The position numbers and the translations under genes were made by a program. Of a stretch of 64,000 nucleotides of DNA, positions 38,198 to 47,928 are shown piece by piece. How positions within the stretch are numbered: position 1 is the first letter of the stretch; each line of letters begins with the position of its first letter. Under the pieces are notes generated by a model. It searched no databases and was not told where the DNA came from. It was given only the letters and a program-made list of their open reading frames with translations. This DNA comes from Shimia sp. Alg240-R146 (lineage in GTDB: Bacteria; Pseudomonadota; Alphaproteobacteria; Rhodobacterales; Rhodobacteraceae): NCBI RefSeq assembly GCF_947331465.1, contig NZ_CAMZOK010000002.1:248001-312000 (forward strand), in the 5' to 3' direction.

Positions 38198-41080
38198 ATG
38201 TCCTCATATCGCCAAATCACCGCCGTGCTTGGCCCGACCAACACGGGCAAGACGCATTACGCCATCGAGCGGATGCTGGGCTATCGCACAGGTGTGATTG
38301 GTCTGCCGCTCAGGCTTTTGGCGCGCGAGGTTTATGACCGGATTGTAGCGGCGCGTGGCCCGTCGGTGGTGGCTTTGGTCACCGGCGAAGAACGCATTGT
38401 ACCGCCGCGTACCCAATATTGGGTCTGCACCGTTGAGGCGATGCCTGAGGGGCTGGGCGCGGATTTTGTCGCGATAGACGAAATCCAGCTGTGCGCCGAT
38501 CCTGAACGCGGCCATGTTTTCACCGACCGGTTGCTGCGAATGCGTGGCACAAACGAAACCTTGTTTTTAGGCAGCGACACCATGCGCGGCACCATTTCGG
38601 AATTGGTGCCCGAGGCGCAATTCATGCGGCGCGAACGCATGTCCACGCTCAGCTACTCCGGCAGTCGCAAGATCAGCCGGATGCAACCGCGCTCCGCCAT
38701 TGTCGGTTTCTCGGTGGATAATGTTTACGCCATTGCCGAACTTCTGCGCCGCCAAAAGGGCGGGTCCGCTGTGGTGATGGGGGCGCTCAGCCCGCGCACG
38801 CGCAATGCACAAGTTGAGATGTATCAGAACGGTGACGTTGATTTTCTGGTGGCCACGGATGCCATCGGCATGGGGCTCAACCTTGATATCGACCATGTGG
38901 CGTTTTCCTCGACGACCAAGTTTGACGGACGCCGGATGCGTCCGCTTGCACCAAATGAGCTGGCGCAGATCGCCGGCCGCGCCGGGCGCGGAATGAGCCA
39001 TGGCACCTTTGGTGTGACCGGTGAGGCACCTGAGCTGCCCGACGGAATGGCCGAAGCGATCATGGAGCACCGCTTCACGCCGGTGAAAAAGCTCAACTGG
39101 CGCAATTCCAAACTGGAATTTGGCACGGTGGATGCCTTGATCCGCAGCCTTGAAGTCAGCCCTGACGACGAATTGCTTGTAAAAGCGCGTGAGGCCGACG
39201 ATCTGGGTGCGTTGAAAATGGTGTCGCGCGAAGCCGAAGTCACAGCGAGGGCCAGCGACGGACCGTCGGTAAAACTGTTGTGGGATGTTTGCCGCATCCC
39301 CGATTTTCGGGGAATCAGTCACGCAGAACACGCCAATCTCGTAGAGCAGATCTTTGGCTATTTGCATCAAAGCGGATCTGTGCCCGACGATTGGCTGGCC
39401 CGACAGGTCAAACGCATCGACCGAACGGACGGTGATATCGACGCTTTGTCAAAGCGATTGGCATTTATCCGCACGTGGACCTATGTCGCACAACGTAAAG
39501 GCTGGGTACGTGACGAAAACCATTGGCGTGGCGAGACTCGCGCTGTAGAAGATCGCCTGTCGGATGCGCTACACGAGCGCCTGACTCAAAGATTTGTGGA
39601 CCGGCGCACATCTGTGCTTTTGCGCCGGCTCAAACAGAAGGAGGCCCTTTTGGCCGAAGTGAATGACAAAGGTGACGTGACCGTCGAAGGAGAATTCGTT
39701 GGTCGCCTCGAAGGGTTCCGTTTTATTGCGGACAAGGAAGCCAGCGGGCAGGAAGCCAAGACGCTGAAAGCTGCGAGCTTGCAGGCGTTGGCGCCGCAGT
39801 TCCATCTGCGCGCGGACCGGTTTTACAACGCGCCCGACACAGAGATCGACTTTACCGAACAGGGTGGTCTGATGTGGGGCGAACACGCAGTTGGCAAATT
39901 GGTGGCCGGTGCGGAACCTATGAAGCCTGTGGTCGAAGTATTTGTCGACGACGAAGCCGGTGCCGACGTGGCGCAAAAGGTTGAGCGCCGTTTGCAGCAC
40001 TTTATGGATCGCAAGATCGCGGCGCTGTTTGAGCCGCTGCTGAACCTCAGCCGCGACGAAGAATTGACAGGTCTGGCGCGAGGCTTCGCCTTCCGCATGG
40101 TCGAGAACCTTGGCCTTATCACGCGTGGCGACGTGGCCACCGAGGTTAAAGAGCTGGATCAGGACGCCCGTGGCGCGCTGCGCAAGCACGGCATCCGCTT
40201 TGGTCAGTTCACCATCTTTATGCCTTTGCTGCTCAAACCCGCGCCAACTCGTTTGCGTTTGGTGCTGTGGTCTCTGTCGCAAGGGTTGCAGGAATTCCCG
40301 GAATCGCCGCCCCCCGGACTGGTCACCGTGCCGTCGGGCGAAGGTGCGCCGCGTGGCTATCACACCATGGCGGGCTATCGCGCCGCAGGCGAGCGGGCGA
40401 TCCGCATCGATATGCTGGAACGCCTGGCCGACATGCTGCGTGCCGAAGACAGCCGTGGCGGGTTCGAAGCCAAAGCGGACATGCTGTCAATCACCGGCAT
40501 GACGCTGGAGCAATTCGCCGACCTGATGCAGGGCCTTGGCTACAAAGCCGAGAAGGCTGAGCGTCCAAAGGTCAAAGCTGACGCTGAAGCGAAGCCAGAG
40601 GTTGTTGTCGAAACGGCTGATACAACAGAAGCTGACACATCGGGCGAGCCGGCGACAGACGATGCCGCCGCGCCAGATGCCGCTACAGACGAACCGGCGG
40701 CGCCAGCGGAGGTTGTTGCTGAAGAGGCCGCGGCAGAAGCGACGGCCGCAGATGCAGGCGAAACCGCTGACACGGCGGAAGCTTCTGAGCCCGAAGTCGA
40801 AGTCTTTTACACCTTCACCTGGGCGGGCAACCGTCAGGGCGGCAACCGCAACCAGCGTCGCGGCGGGCAAGGCGGTCAACGCCGCAACGACCGCGAAGGT
40901 GGTCAAGGTGGCCCGCGTGGCAAAGGTGGCAAGCCGCAGGGCAGAGCGGGTGGCAAGGGCGGTCCCCGTCGCGACACCGGCGCCAAAAAGTTCGAGGCCC
41001 GTCCGCCCAAAAAGGAAAAGGCCATCGACCCCGACAACCCCTTTGCCGCTGCGCTTATGGGGCTGAAAAACAAGGACTGA
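38198..41080 (+). CDS. SUV3-like DExH helicase with low-complexity C-terminal tail
   Basis: Predicted RNA helicase of 960 residues. Walker A is GPTNTGKT (12-19), motif II DEIQ is in FVAIDEIQLCADPERGH, SAT is replaced by GSDTMRG, and motif VI is QIAGRAGRG. This pattern, with the DPERG context, matches mitochondrial SUV3-type helicases common in alphaproteobacteria. After a helical middle region come an acidic Ala/Glu/Asp-rich stretch (about 790-870) and a Gly/Arg-rich tail (about 880-930) likely to bind RNA. It may serve RNA turnover. The S4-domain gene follows 4 bases later. Confidence 0.88.
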   Translation: MSSYRQITAVLGPTNTGKTHYAIERMLGYRTGVIGLPLRLLAREVYDRIVAARGPSVVALVTGEERIVPPRTQYWVCTVEAMPEGLGADFVAIDEIQLCADPERGHVFTDRLLRMRGTNETLFLGSDTMRGTISELVPEAQFMRRERMSTLSYSGSRKISRMQPRSAIVGFSVDNVYAIAELLRRQKGGSAVVMGALSPRTRNAQVEMYQNGDVDFLVATDAIGMGLNLDIDHVAFSSTTKFDGRRMRPLAPNELAQIAGRAGRGMSHGTFGVTGEAPELPDGMAEAIMEHRFTPVKKLNWRNSKLEFGTVDALIRSLEVSPDDELLVKAREADDLGALKMVSREAEVTARASDGPSVKLLWDVCRIPDFRGISHAEHANLVEQIFGYLHQSGSVPDDWLARQVKRIDRTDGDIDALSKRLAFIRTWTYVAQRKGWVRDENHWRGETRAVEDRLSDALHERLTQRFVDRRTSVLLRRLKQKEALLAEVNDKGDVTVEGEFVGRLEGFRFIADKEASGQEAKTLKAASLQALAPQFHLRADRFYNAPDTEIDFTEQGGLMWGEHAVGKLVAGAEPMKPVVEVFVDDEAGADVAQKVERRLQHFMDRKIAALFEPLLNLSRDEELTGLARGFAFRMVENLGLITRGDVATEVKELDQDARGALRKHGIRFGQFTIFMPLLLKPAPTRLRLVLWSLSQGLQEFPESPPPGLVTVPSGEGAPRGYHTMAGYRAAGERAIRIDMLERLADMLRAEDSRGGFEAKADMLSITGMTLEQFADLMQGLGYKAEKAERPKVKADAEAKPEVVVETADTTEADTSGEPATDDAAAPDAATDEPAAPAEVVAEEAAAEATAADAGETADTAEASEPEVEVFYTFTWAGNRQGGNRNQRRGGQGGQRRNDREGGQGGPRGKGGKPQGRAGGKGGPRRDTGAKKFEARPPKKEKAIDPDNPFAAALMGLKNKD

Positions 41081-41084
41081 GGGC

Positions 41085-41474
41085 GTGACCGCCCCGTCCT
41101 CCTCAGCGCCAGATAAAATGCGCGTGGACAAATGGCTATGGCAGGCGCGGTTCTTTAAGACCCGCAGCCTGTCGGCCAAGGTCGTGACCGGCGGGCATAT
41201 GCGCGTCAACGGTCAAAAGATTTCCAAATCCAGCCATTCGGTTGCGAATGGCGATGTACTGACGTTCCCGCAAGCGCGTAAAATCCTTGTGATCAAGGTC
41301 TTGGCGGTGGGGGACAGGCGTGGTCCGGCAACGGAGGCGCAAACGTTATACGAGGATTTGACGCCAAAAGAGGACCCTGTCCCACGCGGACCGGGCGCAG
41401 ACGGAAAAGGTCGTCCCACGAAACGCGACCGCCGCAATCTCGATCTTATGCGCACGTCGCGGCTTGAAGATTGA
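41085..41474 (+). CDS. S4-domain RNA-binding protein (Hsp15-like)
   Basis: Protein of 129 residues with an N-terminal S4 fold (MRVDKWLWQARFFKTRSLSAKVVTGGHMRVNGQ) like heat-shock protein Hsp15, which rescues nascent-chain-carrying 50S subunits. The tail is basic and rich in Pro/Gly/Arg. The start is the GTG right after the helicase stop with GAGGGC close by; ATG 41118 is an alternative that would start at the S4 domain. The link to the helicase gene suggests a shared role in RNA handling. Confidence 0.85.
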   Translation: MTAPSSSAPDKMRVDKWLWQARFFKTRSLSAKVVTGGHMRVNGQKISKSSHSVANGDVLTFPQARKILVIKVLAVGDRRGPATEAQTLYEDLTPKEDPVPRGPGADGKGRPTKRDRRNLDLMRTSRLED

Positions 41475-41524
41475 GCCGCGCTGATTTAGTCAGTCGTGTG
41501 ATCCGAAATTTAATGAGCTAACCC

Positions 41525-41863
41525 ATGACCTATGTCGTCACCGAAAACTGTGTAGCCTGCAAATACACCGACTGCGTCGAAGTCTGTCCTGTGGACTGTT
41601 TCTACGAAGGTGAAAACTTTCTGGTGATTCACCCCGACGAGTGTATCGACTGTGGTGTGTGTGAGCCGGAATGTCCTGCGGATGCGATCCGTCCGGACAC
41701 CGAGCCAGATATGGAAAAATGGGTCGAGTTCAACCGCAAGTATTCCGAGGTTTGGCCGGTGATCATCACCAAGAAAGATCCTCTGCCCGAAGCGGATGAA
41801 CGCGATGGTGAAGACGGCAAAATGGAGAAATACTTCTCCGAAGCACCGGGCGAAGGCGGCTGA
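41525..41863 (+). CDS. fdxA: Seven-iron ferredoxin FdxA
   Basis: Low-potential electron carrier of 112 residues with one 3Fe-4S and one 4Fe-4S cluster. The cysteine patterns [19 protein letters not shown] and [16 protein letters not shown] hold the clusters, and the long C-terminal extension [22 protein letters not shown] segment is typical of the Azotobacter FdI/FdxA type. Its redox partner is unknown here. Its place between the S4 gene and carD is a frequent alphaproteobacterial order. Confidence 0.95.
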   Translation: MTYVVTENCVACKYTDCVEVCPVDCFYEGENFLVIHPDECIDCGVCEPECPADAIRPDTEPDMEKWVEFNRKYSEVWPVIITKKDPLPEADERDGEDGKMEKYFSEAPGEGG

Positions 41864-41924
41864 TCAGCCGATTCGCCCGTTATCCAACGGCTAGAAAGCA
41901 GGAAATTGCTGATAAGCGGTTGAG

Positions 41925-41980
41925 AAAACGGGCCAAAACGGACCTTTGGGCGGGCAGCGCTTTTAAGGGGCCGTTTTTTG
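41925..41980 (+). terminator. Possible fdxA terminator region
   Basis: AAAACGG copies near 41925 and 41935 can pair with CCGTTTTTT near 41971-41979 across a long loop, ending in a T run. The pairing is ambiguous and the region also precedes a likely carD promoter (TTATAC near 41983). The whole 279-base interval to carD holds no gene I can support. Confidence 0.35.
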
Positions 41981-42142
41981 TGTTATACGTTTGTCACATA
42001 CCGATAACTGCCTGCAGCCATCCCTGCGCATAATATGCCAAGGGTGGTTTTTTACGCCAGAGCCACAGCGAACGGGAAACCTCCGTTTCCCGTGCGTGTG
42101 TTTTTGTCTGGTGACATGGGGGCTTAGCCTAGGAAAGTTTGC

Positions 42143-42661
42143 ATGAGCAAAGCCAAGAAGAACGAATTCAGCCCGAATGACTATGTGGTCTATCCTGCAC
42201 ATGGCGTCGGTCAAATCATCAACATCGAAGAACAAGAAGTTGCCGGAATGCAGCTGGAACTCTTTGTGATCTCGTTTGAAAAAGACAAGATGACCCTGCG
42301 GGTGCCCACCAATAAGGCCACCGAAATTGGCATGCGCGGTCTCAGCTCGCCAGATGTGGTGAGCCAGGCCCTGAGAACGCTTAAGGGCAAAGCCAAAGTC
42401 AAACGCGCGATGTGGTCGCGTCGTGCGCAAGAGTATGAGCAAAAAATCAACTCTGGCGATCTGATCGCCATCGCCGAAGTGGTGCGCGACCTGCACCGCA
42501 CCGACGATCAGCGCGAGCAGAGCTACTCTGAGCGTCAGCTCTATGAAGCCGCGCTTGAGCGTCTGACACGCGAAGTGTCCGCTGTGGCGGGGGGTGACGA
42601 AGTTGCCGCCGCCAAGCAGATTGGCGATGTTTTGATGTCGCGGGCCGCTGCTGCTGCCTAA
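42143..42661 (+). CDS. CarD-family transcription factor
   Basis: Protein of 172 residues that binds the RNA polymerase beta subunit and stabilises open promoter complexes, often at rRNA and housekeeping promoters. The N-terminal interaction domain (FSPNDYVVYPAHGVGQIINIEEQEVAGMQLELFVISFEKDKMTLRVPTNKA) and helical C-terminal DNA-binding domain (SRRAQEYEQKINSGDLIAIAEVVRDLHR, SYSERQLYEAALERLTREVS) are clear. AGGAAAG precedes the ATG, and a good terminator follows. Confidence 0.94.
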   Translation: MSKAKKNEFSPNDYVVYPAHGVGQIINIEEQEVAGMQLELFVISFEKDKMTLRVPTNKATEIGMRGLSSPDVVSQALRTLKGKAKVKRAMWSRRAQEYEQKINSGDLIAIAEVVRDLHRTDDQREQSYSERQLYEAALERLTREVSAVAGGDEVAAAKQIGDVLMSRAAAAA

Positions 42662-42684
42662 GCTCATCTGCATTGATGTTTTTC

Positions 42685-42712
42685 AGGCCGTCCCAATCGG
42701 GGCGGCCTTTTC
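42685..42712 (+). terminator. Rho-independent terminator of carD
   Basis: AGGCCGTCCC (42685-42694) pairs with GGGGCGGCCT (42699-42708) around AATC, with one wobble, followed by TTTTCGTT. Confidence 0.85.
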
Positions 42713-42763
42713 GTTGCACGTATTGCCCTGTTTTGCTTAAGTAAACACAACGGGGGACTTTGG

Positions 42764-43534
42764 ATGGATGATCTCAAGGCGCGATTGACCGAACTCTATA
42801 CCGGTCACGAACGCGGACCGGTTCGGTTTCGGTACGGACTTATTGTTTTTGACTTCGTAACCATCCTGTTTTTTATCCTCACGGCCCACGTCGAGCACGG
42901 AGTGTTTTTGACGCTGATCAGCCGGGCGACGGGCGTTGTGATCCTGCTGGACCTGATAGCAAGGTGGTGGGTGTCTGAGGACCGGAAGTTTCTGCTGACG
43001 CGGTTTTACACGATGGCGGACATCATTGTGATAGCCACCCTGTTTCTTGACCCGCTGCTGGAGGGGAACCTCGCGTTTTTGCGGGTGTTGCGTGGTTTGC
43101 GCCTCATCCATTCCTATCATCTATTGTATGATTTGCGGCAGGACAGCCGCTGGTTTCGCCAGCACGAAGACGCAGTGATCGCCTGCATCAACCTGTTTGT
43201 TTTTGTGGCCATCACCACCACAACGACGCTGGTCTATTTCATAGACGAAACGCTGACAAACACCCCCTATGTAGATGCGCTTTACTTCACGGTGGCGACG
43301 CTAACCACGACTGGTTTTGGCGACATCACACTTGGCTCTCCTGCGGGCAAATTGTTTTCGGTCTTTGTGATGGTGGTCGGCGTCGCGCTTTTCGTGCGGT
43401 TGGCACAAGCGATATTTATGCCGCAAAAGGTGGTTGCGGACTGTCACGCGTGTGGTTTGACCCGGCATGATCCTGACGCGGTTCACTGCAAACACTGCGG
43501 TGAAGTCGTTCGGATTGAAACCAAAGGCGCCTGA
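42764..43534 (+). CDS. Voltage-gated-like potassium channel with C-terminal zinc-ribbon-like motif
   Basis: Inner-membrane ion channel of 256 residues. Six spans are visible. Basic residues spaced by three in FLRVLRGLRLI (Arg107, 110, 113) look like a short S4 voltage sensor. The pore helix and filter are TVATLTTTGFGDIT (TTTGFGD 181-187), which predicts potassium selectivity. The cytoplasmic C-terminus carries CHAC (227-230) and CKHC (242-245), a rubredoxin-like zinc-binding pattern. GGGGGAC precedes the ATG. The gene is alone, with its stop 3 bases from the convergent cobS stop. Confidence 0.88.
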   Translation: MDDLKARLTELYTGHERGPVRFRYGLIVFDFVTILFFILTAHVEHGVFLTLISRATGVVILLDLIARWWVSEDRKFLLTRFYTMADIIVIATLFLDPLLEGNLAFLRVLRGLRLIHSYHLLYDLRQDSRWFRQHEDAVIACINLFVFVAITTTTTLVYFIDETLTNTPYVDALYFTVATLTTTGFGDITLGSPAGKLFSVFVMVVGVALFVRLAQAIFMPQKVVADCHACGLTRHDPDAVHCKHCGEVVRIETKGA

Positions 43535-43537
43535 GCG

Positions 43538-44302
43538 TCAGCCCACAAGCGCGATGAGTGCGATCAACAGGCTGATTTCGCTCACTTGTTGCGTTGCACC
43601 AAGTATGTCGCCGGTCTGCCCGCCGATCTTCACCCGTGCCGTTGCCGCGCAAAGCGCCGCGCAGACAAAAGACAGCCCTGCAAGCGGCAGAGCCATCCAG
43701 TTTATCATCAAAAACGCAATGGCCGCGGCAACCGTCAAGCCTGCGAGTGCTGTTTTGCGCGGTACGCGGCCTTGCGCATGTGACAAGCCGTCAGCACGGG
43801 CATGGGGCAGGGCGGTCATTACCAAAGGCATCGCCGCACGCGACAGCATGGCAACGCTGATGAGATAGAACGCTGCCCACTCCGCGTTAAGCAATGCCGC
43901 AACCGCCAAACAGCGCAGGGCCAGCGACAGACACAGCGCGATCACGCCAAAAGCGCCGATGTGGCTGTCTTTCATGATCTCCAGGCGCCGCGCCTTGTCC
44001 CAGCCGCCCCACAGCCCATCTGCGGTATCGGCCAGCCCGTCTTCGTGCATGGCGCCGCTCAGAATGACCATGGCCGCGACAAAGATCACAGCGGCAATCA
44101 GATCGGGCAGGCCCAGCCAAAGGGCTGCCAGCATGGGCAGGCTGGCCAGACTGGCGAGCACGGCCCCGGCCAGCGGATAAGCCCACGCAGCCTGTGCGCT
44201 GCGCTCAAACCGCGCTTTGACCGGCAGGCGCGTCAACAACGCCAGCGCGGTGGCTGGGTCATTGGGGTGGATCAATAACGTGTCGGAACCGGACGCGCCC
44301 AT
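43538..44302 (-). CDS. cobS: Adenosylcobinamide-GDP ribazoletransferase
   Basis: Membrane enzyme joining adenosylcobinamide-GDP to alpha-ribazole in the last steps of vitamin B12 assembly. The 254 residues are largely hydrophobic, with the family motif [17 protein letters not shown] (metal-binding Asp residues) and [29 protein letters not shown] near the C-terminus is also diagnostic. The start at 44302 follows AGGAAAGAG; an upstream extension is not supported. It is divergent from cobT over 77 bases, too short for a cobalamin riboswitch. Confidence 0.94.
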   Translation of the reverse strand: MGASGSDTLLIHPNDPATALALLTRLPVKARFERSAQAAWAYPLAGAVLASLASLPMLAALWLGLPDLIAAVIFVAAMVILSGAMHEDGLADTADGLWGGWDKARRLEIMKDSHIGAFGVIALCLSLALRCLAVAALLNAEWAAFYLISVAMLSRAAMPLVMTALPHARADGLSHAQGRVPRKTALAGLTVAAAIAFLMINWMALPLAGLSFVCAALCAATARVKIGGQTGDILGATQQVSEISLLIALIALVG

Positions 44303-44379
44303 GTCTCTTTCCTGTCTTGTCGGGGGCTGGCATTCAGGTAAACAACCAGAAAGCCAAAAATACAACAGGAGCCTCGTCC

Positions 44380-45390
44380 ATGACCGCAGATTTCACCACT
44401 TTGGCAGAGTTTCAGGCGTTGCTCGCAACCGCCCCCGGCGCGGATCAAAAGGCGCTGGGCGAAGCCGAGGAGCGCAACAGCCAACTGACCAAACCCCCCG
44501 GCGCTTTGGGCCGATTGGAGGATCTGGCGATCTGGTATGGCAGCTGGCGCGGCACGGGCCTTCCGGCGATCGAAGCGCCGCAGGTGATTGTATTTGCCGG
44601 CAACCACGGCGTGACCGCGCAGGGTGTTTCAGCCTTCCCTGCTGAAGTGACCGAGCAGATGGTGCTGAACTTTCAGCACGGCGGCGCGGCCATCAACCAA
44701 CTCGCCAAAGCTGCGGGCGCGACTCTGGACGTTGTGGCGCTCGAATTGGACACACCGACTGCGGATTTCACCCAAACAGCAGCGATGAGCGAGGCCGAGG
44801 TTGTGGCGGCGTTGGCGGCAGGCTGGTCTGCCGTGAATGCGCAAAGCGATCTGCTGGTCGTGGGCGAGATGGGCATCGGCAACACAACAAGTGCCGCCGC
44901 CATTGCCAACGCACTTTATGGCGGTGACGCGGCCGATTGGGTGGGCCGAGGCACCGGAGTAGATGACGCCGGCTTGACGAACAAAGCCCGTGTTGTCGCC
45001 GAAGGCGTGGCCTTGCATGGCACACCCCAAGGCCTGGACGCGCTGCGCACTCTTGGCGGGCGCGAAGTGGCGGCTATGGCCGGGGCAATCGCGCGCGCGC
45101 GTAGCCTGAGTATACCGGTGATTATGGACGGGTTTATCTGCACGGCCGCCGCAGCGACGCTTCAAAGCGCAGCAGCTGGCGCTTTAGATCACGTGGTCGC
45201 AGGCCACGTCAGCGCCGAAGCCGCGCATGGCGCCGTGCTGGCCCAGCTGGGCAAAGAGCCGTTGCTAAGCCTTGGCATGCGCTTGGGCGAGGGATCTGGT
45301 GCGGCTGTTGCGATCAACATTCTGAAATCGGCTGTGGCCTGCCATTCCGGCATGGCGACTTTTGCTGAGGCTGGCGTGTCGGACGGTTAA
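44380..45390 (+). CDS. cobT: Nicotinate-nucleotide-dimethylbenzimidazole phosphoribosyltransferase
   Basis: Makes alpha-ribazole phosphate from dimethylbenzimidazole, supplying the lower ligand of B12. The 336 residues include [48 protein letters not shown], the [13 protein letters not shown] loop and the late [13 protein letters not shown] with the catalytic Glu. CAGGAG lies before the ATG at 44380. With divergent cobS it forms a small nucleotide-loop assembly module; the corrin ring genes are not in this window. Confidence 0.95.
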   Translation: MTADFTTLAEFQALLATAPGADQKALGEAEERNSQLTKPPGALGRLEDLAIWYGSWRGTGLPAIEAPQVIVFAGNHGVTAQGVSAFPAEVTEQMVLNFQHGGAAINQLAKAAGATLDVVALELDTPTADFTQTAAMSEAEVVAALAAGWSAVNAQSDLLVVGEMGIGNTTSAAAIANALYGGDAADWVGRGTGVDDAGLTNKARVVAEGVALHGTPQGLDALRTLGGREVAAMAGAIARARSLSIPVIMDGFICTAAAATLQSAAAGALDHVVAGHVSAEAAHGAVLAQLGKEPLLSLGMRLGEGSGAAVAINILKSAVACHSGMATFAEAGVSDG

Positions 45391-45414
45391 ATCAGGCCGT
45401 CGGCAAACCTTGAG

Positions 45415-45434
45415 GCAGGCCGCATCAGGCCTGC
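45415..45434. terminator. Hairpin between cobT and the Kef-type gene
   Basis: GCAGGCC (45415-45421) pairs with GGCCTGC (45428-45434) around six bases. The right arm overlaps the last codons of the convergent antiporter gene. No T run follows, so the call is weak. Confidence 0.4.
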
Positions 45435-47308
45435 TGATCGTCGTCTTTTTCTTCGTCAAGCTGCGCCATCAGCATGGTTTGCAGTTCGTCTTCGAGCGCG
45501 CGGGCACGGGCCATGTAGGGCGGATTTTGTGACGACGGCACGCCGTCTTTCCACAGTTGTGCCAGTTCCCGAACCGCGTCGCGATCGTGGTGGAAAAAGG
45601 TTTTTTCTGCTTGCGCGGCCTCGTATTCGCTGAGCCCGATGTTTTCGAGCACATAGCGGCCAGCCCGCAAAGAGCTGTCAAACATTTCGCGTACGATGTC
45701 ATTGGCGCCTGCATCATAAAGCCTGAACACCTGCGTGCGATCTCGTGCACGCGCTACGATGTGTAAATCTGGCCGTTCGCGACGTACAAAACTCACCAAC
45801 CTGATAGCCGCCTCGGGATCATCCATTGCCACGACCAGAACGTGCGCTTTGGCAAGTCCGGCGGCGTGCAACATTTCTGGTCGTGTCGGGTCGCCGAAGA
45901 AGCCTTTGACACCAAAGCGGCGCATGGTCTCGATGGCCTGCATGTTATGATCCAGAACCACGGTGTTGAATCCGGCAGAGCGCACCAGACGGTTCACGAT
46001 TTGCCCGAAACGGCCAATGCCTGCAATGATCACCGGTCCGGTCTCGTCGATTTCGTCGGGTGTATGCTTCTTGGTGTCCGCCCCGTAACCAATGCGTTTG
46101 GAAATCAGATCGTAAATGATGAACAGGAGCGGAGTGATCAGCATACTGAGCGCCACAACCAGCAAAAGTTCTTCGCCGATCCATTGCGGAATCACATTTT
46201 GCGCGGTCGCGGTTGTGATGAGTACAAAACCAAACTCGCCGGCCTGCGCTAGGGACAGCGTGAAGAGCCATTGGCTGCGTCCCCGAAGGCCAAAGGCGCG
46301 ACCAATCAAGAACAGGATCAACGCCTTAAGAGCGATCAAGCCGACAACGATTTCGGCGATGCGCATTGGGTCGCGCAGCAAAACGTCAAAGTTGATCTGA
46401 GCACCGACGATGATGAAAAACAGGCCGAGCAGAAGACCCTTGAACGGGGCAATATCACTTTCTAACTCGTGGCGGAACTCGGAGTTGGCCAGAAGCATAC
46501 CTGCCAAAAACGTACCAAGGGCGGCCGACAGACCCACAAGGGACATCAAGAAGGCGATGCCAACCACAATCAAAAGCGCCAGTGCGGTGTACATCTCCGG
46601 CAAACGTGCCGCGTGGATAAACCGAAATACCGGACGCGTGAGATAGCGACCGCCAATGACAATCGCAAACACCATGCCCAACGTCACAAGCGCCGCGCCC
46701 CATCCGGGCAAACCCTGTACCAGCGAAAGCCCCTCGTGGCCGTGGTCCTGAGACAGCTTGATGGATCCGTCCGCTGAAATTTTGGTGAGTGCTGTGTCTG
46801 CAAACAGCGGCAGAATGACCAACATCGGGATGACCGCGATATCCTGTGTCAGCAGGACGGCAAAGGCGCTCCGTCCTCCACCGGTTTGCATCAATCCCTT
46901 CTCTGTCAGGGTTTGCAGCACAATAGCCGTGGAACTCAGCGCGAAAATCATGCCGCAAGCCACGGCGATATTGATCGGATAGCCAACGGCCATCACCAAA
47001 ACCAACACCGCCAGCCCCGTAAGGCCGATCTGCAACCCGCCAAGGCCTACCAGTTTGTCGCGCATCGCCCAAAGCGCGCGGGGGTCAAGTTCCAACCCGA
47101 TCAGGAACAGCATCATCACCACGCCAAATTCGGCGTAATGCAGCAATTCGCCCGCTTCGTTGGTTCCCACAAGGCCCAACACTGGCCCGATCAGGATGCC
47201 AGCCGCCAAATAACCCAGCACCGAGCCGAGCCCAAGTCGCGCGGAAATCGGCACCGCAATCACCGCTGTCAGCAGAAAAATACTGGCTGTATAAAGTGCT
47301 TGTTCCAT
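45425..47308 (-). CDS. Monovalent cation:proton antiporter (CPA2 family, Kef-like)
   Basis: Inner-membrane potassium efflux/proton antiporter of 627 residues. About twelve membrane spans (residues 1-390) include RLGLGSVLGYLAAGILIGP and the CPA2 motif GVVMMLFLIGLELDP. The TQDIAVIPML segment carries the conserved transport Asp. A cytosolic RCK_N/TrkA-N nucleotide-binding domain follows, with VIIAGIGRFGQIVNRLVRSAG and VVLDHN. The tail is acidic. No KefF/KefG ancillary gene is nearby, so glutathione gating is uncertain. AGGAAGACC precedes the ATG. Confidence 0.92.
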   Translation of the reverse strand: MEQALYTASIFLLTAVIAVPISARLGLGSVLGYLAAGILIGPVLGLVGTNEAGELLHYAEFGVVMMLFLIGLELDPRALWAMRDKLVGLGGLQIGLTGLAVLVLVMAVGYPINIAVACGMIFALSSTAIVLQTLTEKGLMQTGGGRSAFAVLLTQDIAVIPMLVILPLFADTALTKISADGSIKLSQDHGHEGLSLVQGLPGWGAALVTLGMVFAIVIGGRYLTRPVFRFIHAARLPEMYTALALLIVVGIAFLMSLVGLSAALGTFLAGMLLANSEFRHELESDIAPFKGLLLGLFFIIVGAQINFDVLLRDPMRIAEIVVGLIALKALILFLIGRAFGLRGRSQWLFTLSLAQAGEFGFVLITTATAQNVIPQWIGEELLLVVALSMLITPLLFIIYDLISKRIGYGADTKKHTPDEIDETGPVIIAGIGRFGQIVNRLVRSAGFNTVVLDHNMQAIETMRRFGVKGFFGDPTRPEMLHAAGLAKAHVLVVAMDDPEAAIRLVSFVRRERPDLHIVARARDRTQVFRLYDAGANDIVREMFDSSLRAGRYVLENIGLSEYEAAQAEKTFFHHDRDAVRELAQLWKDGVPSSQNPPYMARARALEDELQTMLMAQLDEEKDDDQQA

Positions 47309-47324
47309 GGTCTTCCTAGCGGCT

Positions 47325-47780
47325 TCAGGTCGGCAGGGGCGCGTCGCGTTTCAGTTGATCCATCACGATCTGGCTTTGCACGCGGCTGACTGCTGGATGC
47401 GGCAAGAGTACCTCGTGAATCAAGCGATTAAGCGCGTTCAGATCGTCGCAGTAGGCGCGCAAAAGATAATCCGCATCCCCCGTCATGGTCCAGGCGCTGA
47501 CAATCTCGGGGCGGGTGTCGATTAGCGTGGCGAAACTTTGCGCCTGTTCGGGACCGTGTGTGCCCAGCTGCACCTGCACAAAGGCCTGTACTGACAGGCC
47601 CAGCCGATTGGGATTGAGCCGCGCGATGTAGCTCTCAATATAGCCTTCGCCCTCGAGCCGTTGTCGACGGCGACCAGCCTGAGAGGCCGACAGGTTGAGT
47701 ATGTCTCCCAACTCCTGCGCGGTCAGGTGGGCGTTTTTTTGGAGCGCCGAAAGCAGGCGCATATCGGTGTCATCAAGCAT
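47325..47780 (-). CDS. Lrp/AsnC-family transcriptional regulator
   Basis: DNA-binding regulator of 151 residues. The N-terminal helix-turn-helix (LDDTDMRLLSALQKNAHLTAQELGDILNLSASQAGRRRQRLEGEGYI) is followed by an alpha/beta amino-acid-sensing domain (AFVQVQLGTHGPEQAQSFATLIDTRPEIVSAWTMTGDADYLLRAYCDDL). It is divergent from hpd over 148 bases, so it probably controls tyrosine breakdown, sensing an aromatic amino acid; that is inference from position. No clear ribosome site precedes the ATG. Confidence 0.92.
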   Translation of the reverse strand: MLDDTDMRLLSALQKNAHLTAQELGDILNLSASQAGRRRQRLEGEGYIESYIARLNPNRLGLSVQAFVQVQLGTHGPEQAQSFATLIDTRPEIVSAWTMTGDADYLLRAYCDDLNALNRLIHEVLLPHPAVSRVQSQIVMDQLKRDAPLPT

Positions 47781-47928
47781 GTGCGGGTTTTTCGCATAGA
47801 AGTGTCATTTGTTGCCAATCGTACGCGCAAATTGCGGGGATTGCACGTCACTTTGCGGAAAACCCGCGCCTGCTTGCGTATAGTCTTAGCTCAGCGAACG
47901 AATTCACTCACATCAGGAGACGCCCCCA

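Noticed and set aside
44303..44379. Possible cobalamin riboswitch between cobS and cobT
   Set aside because: The 77-base interval is too short and shows no B12-box-like sequence.
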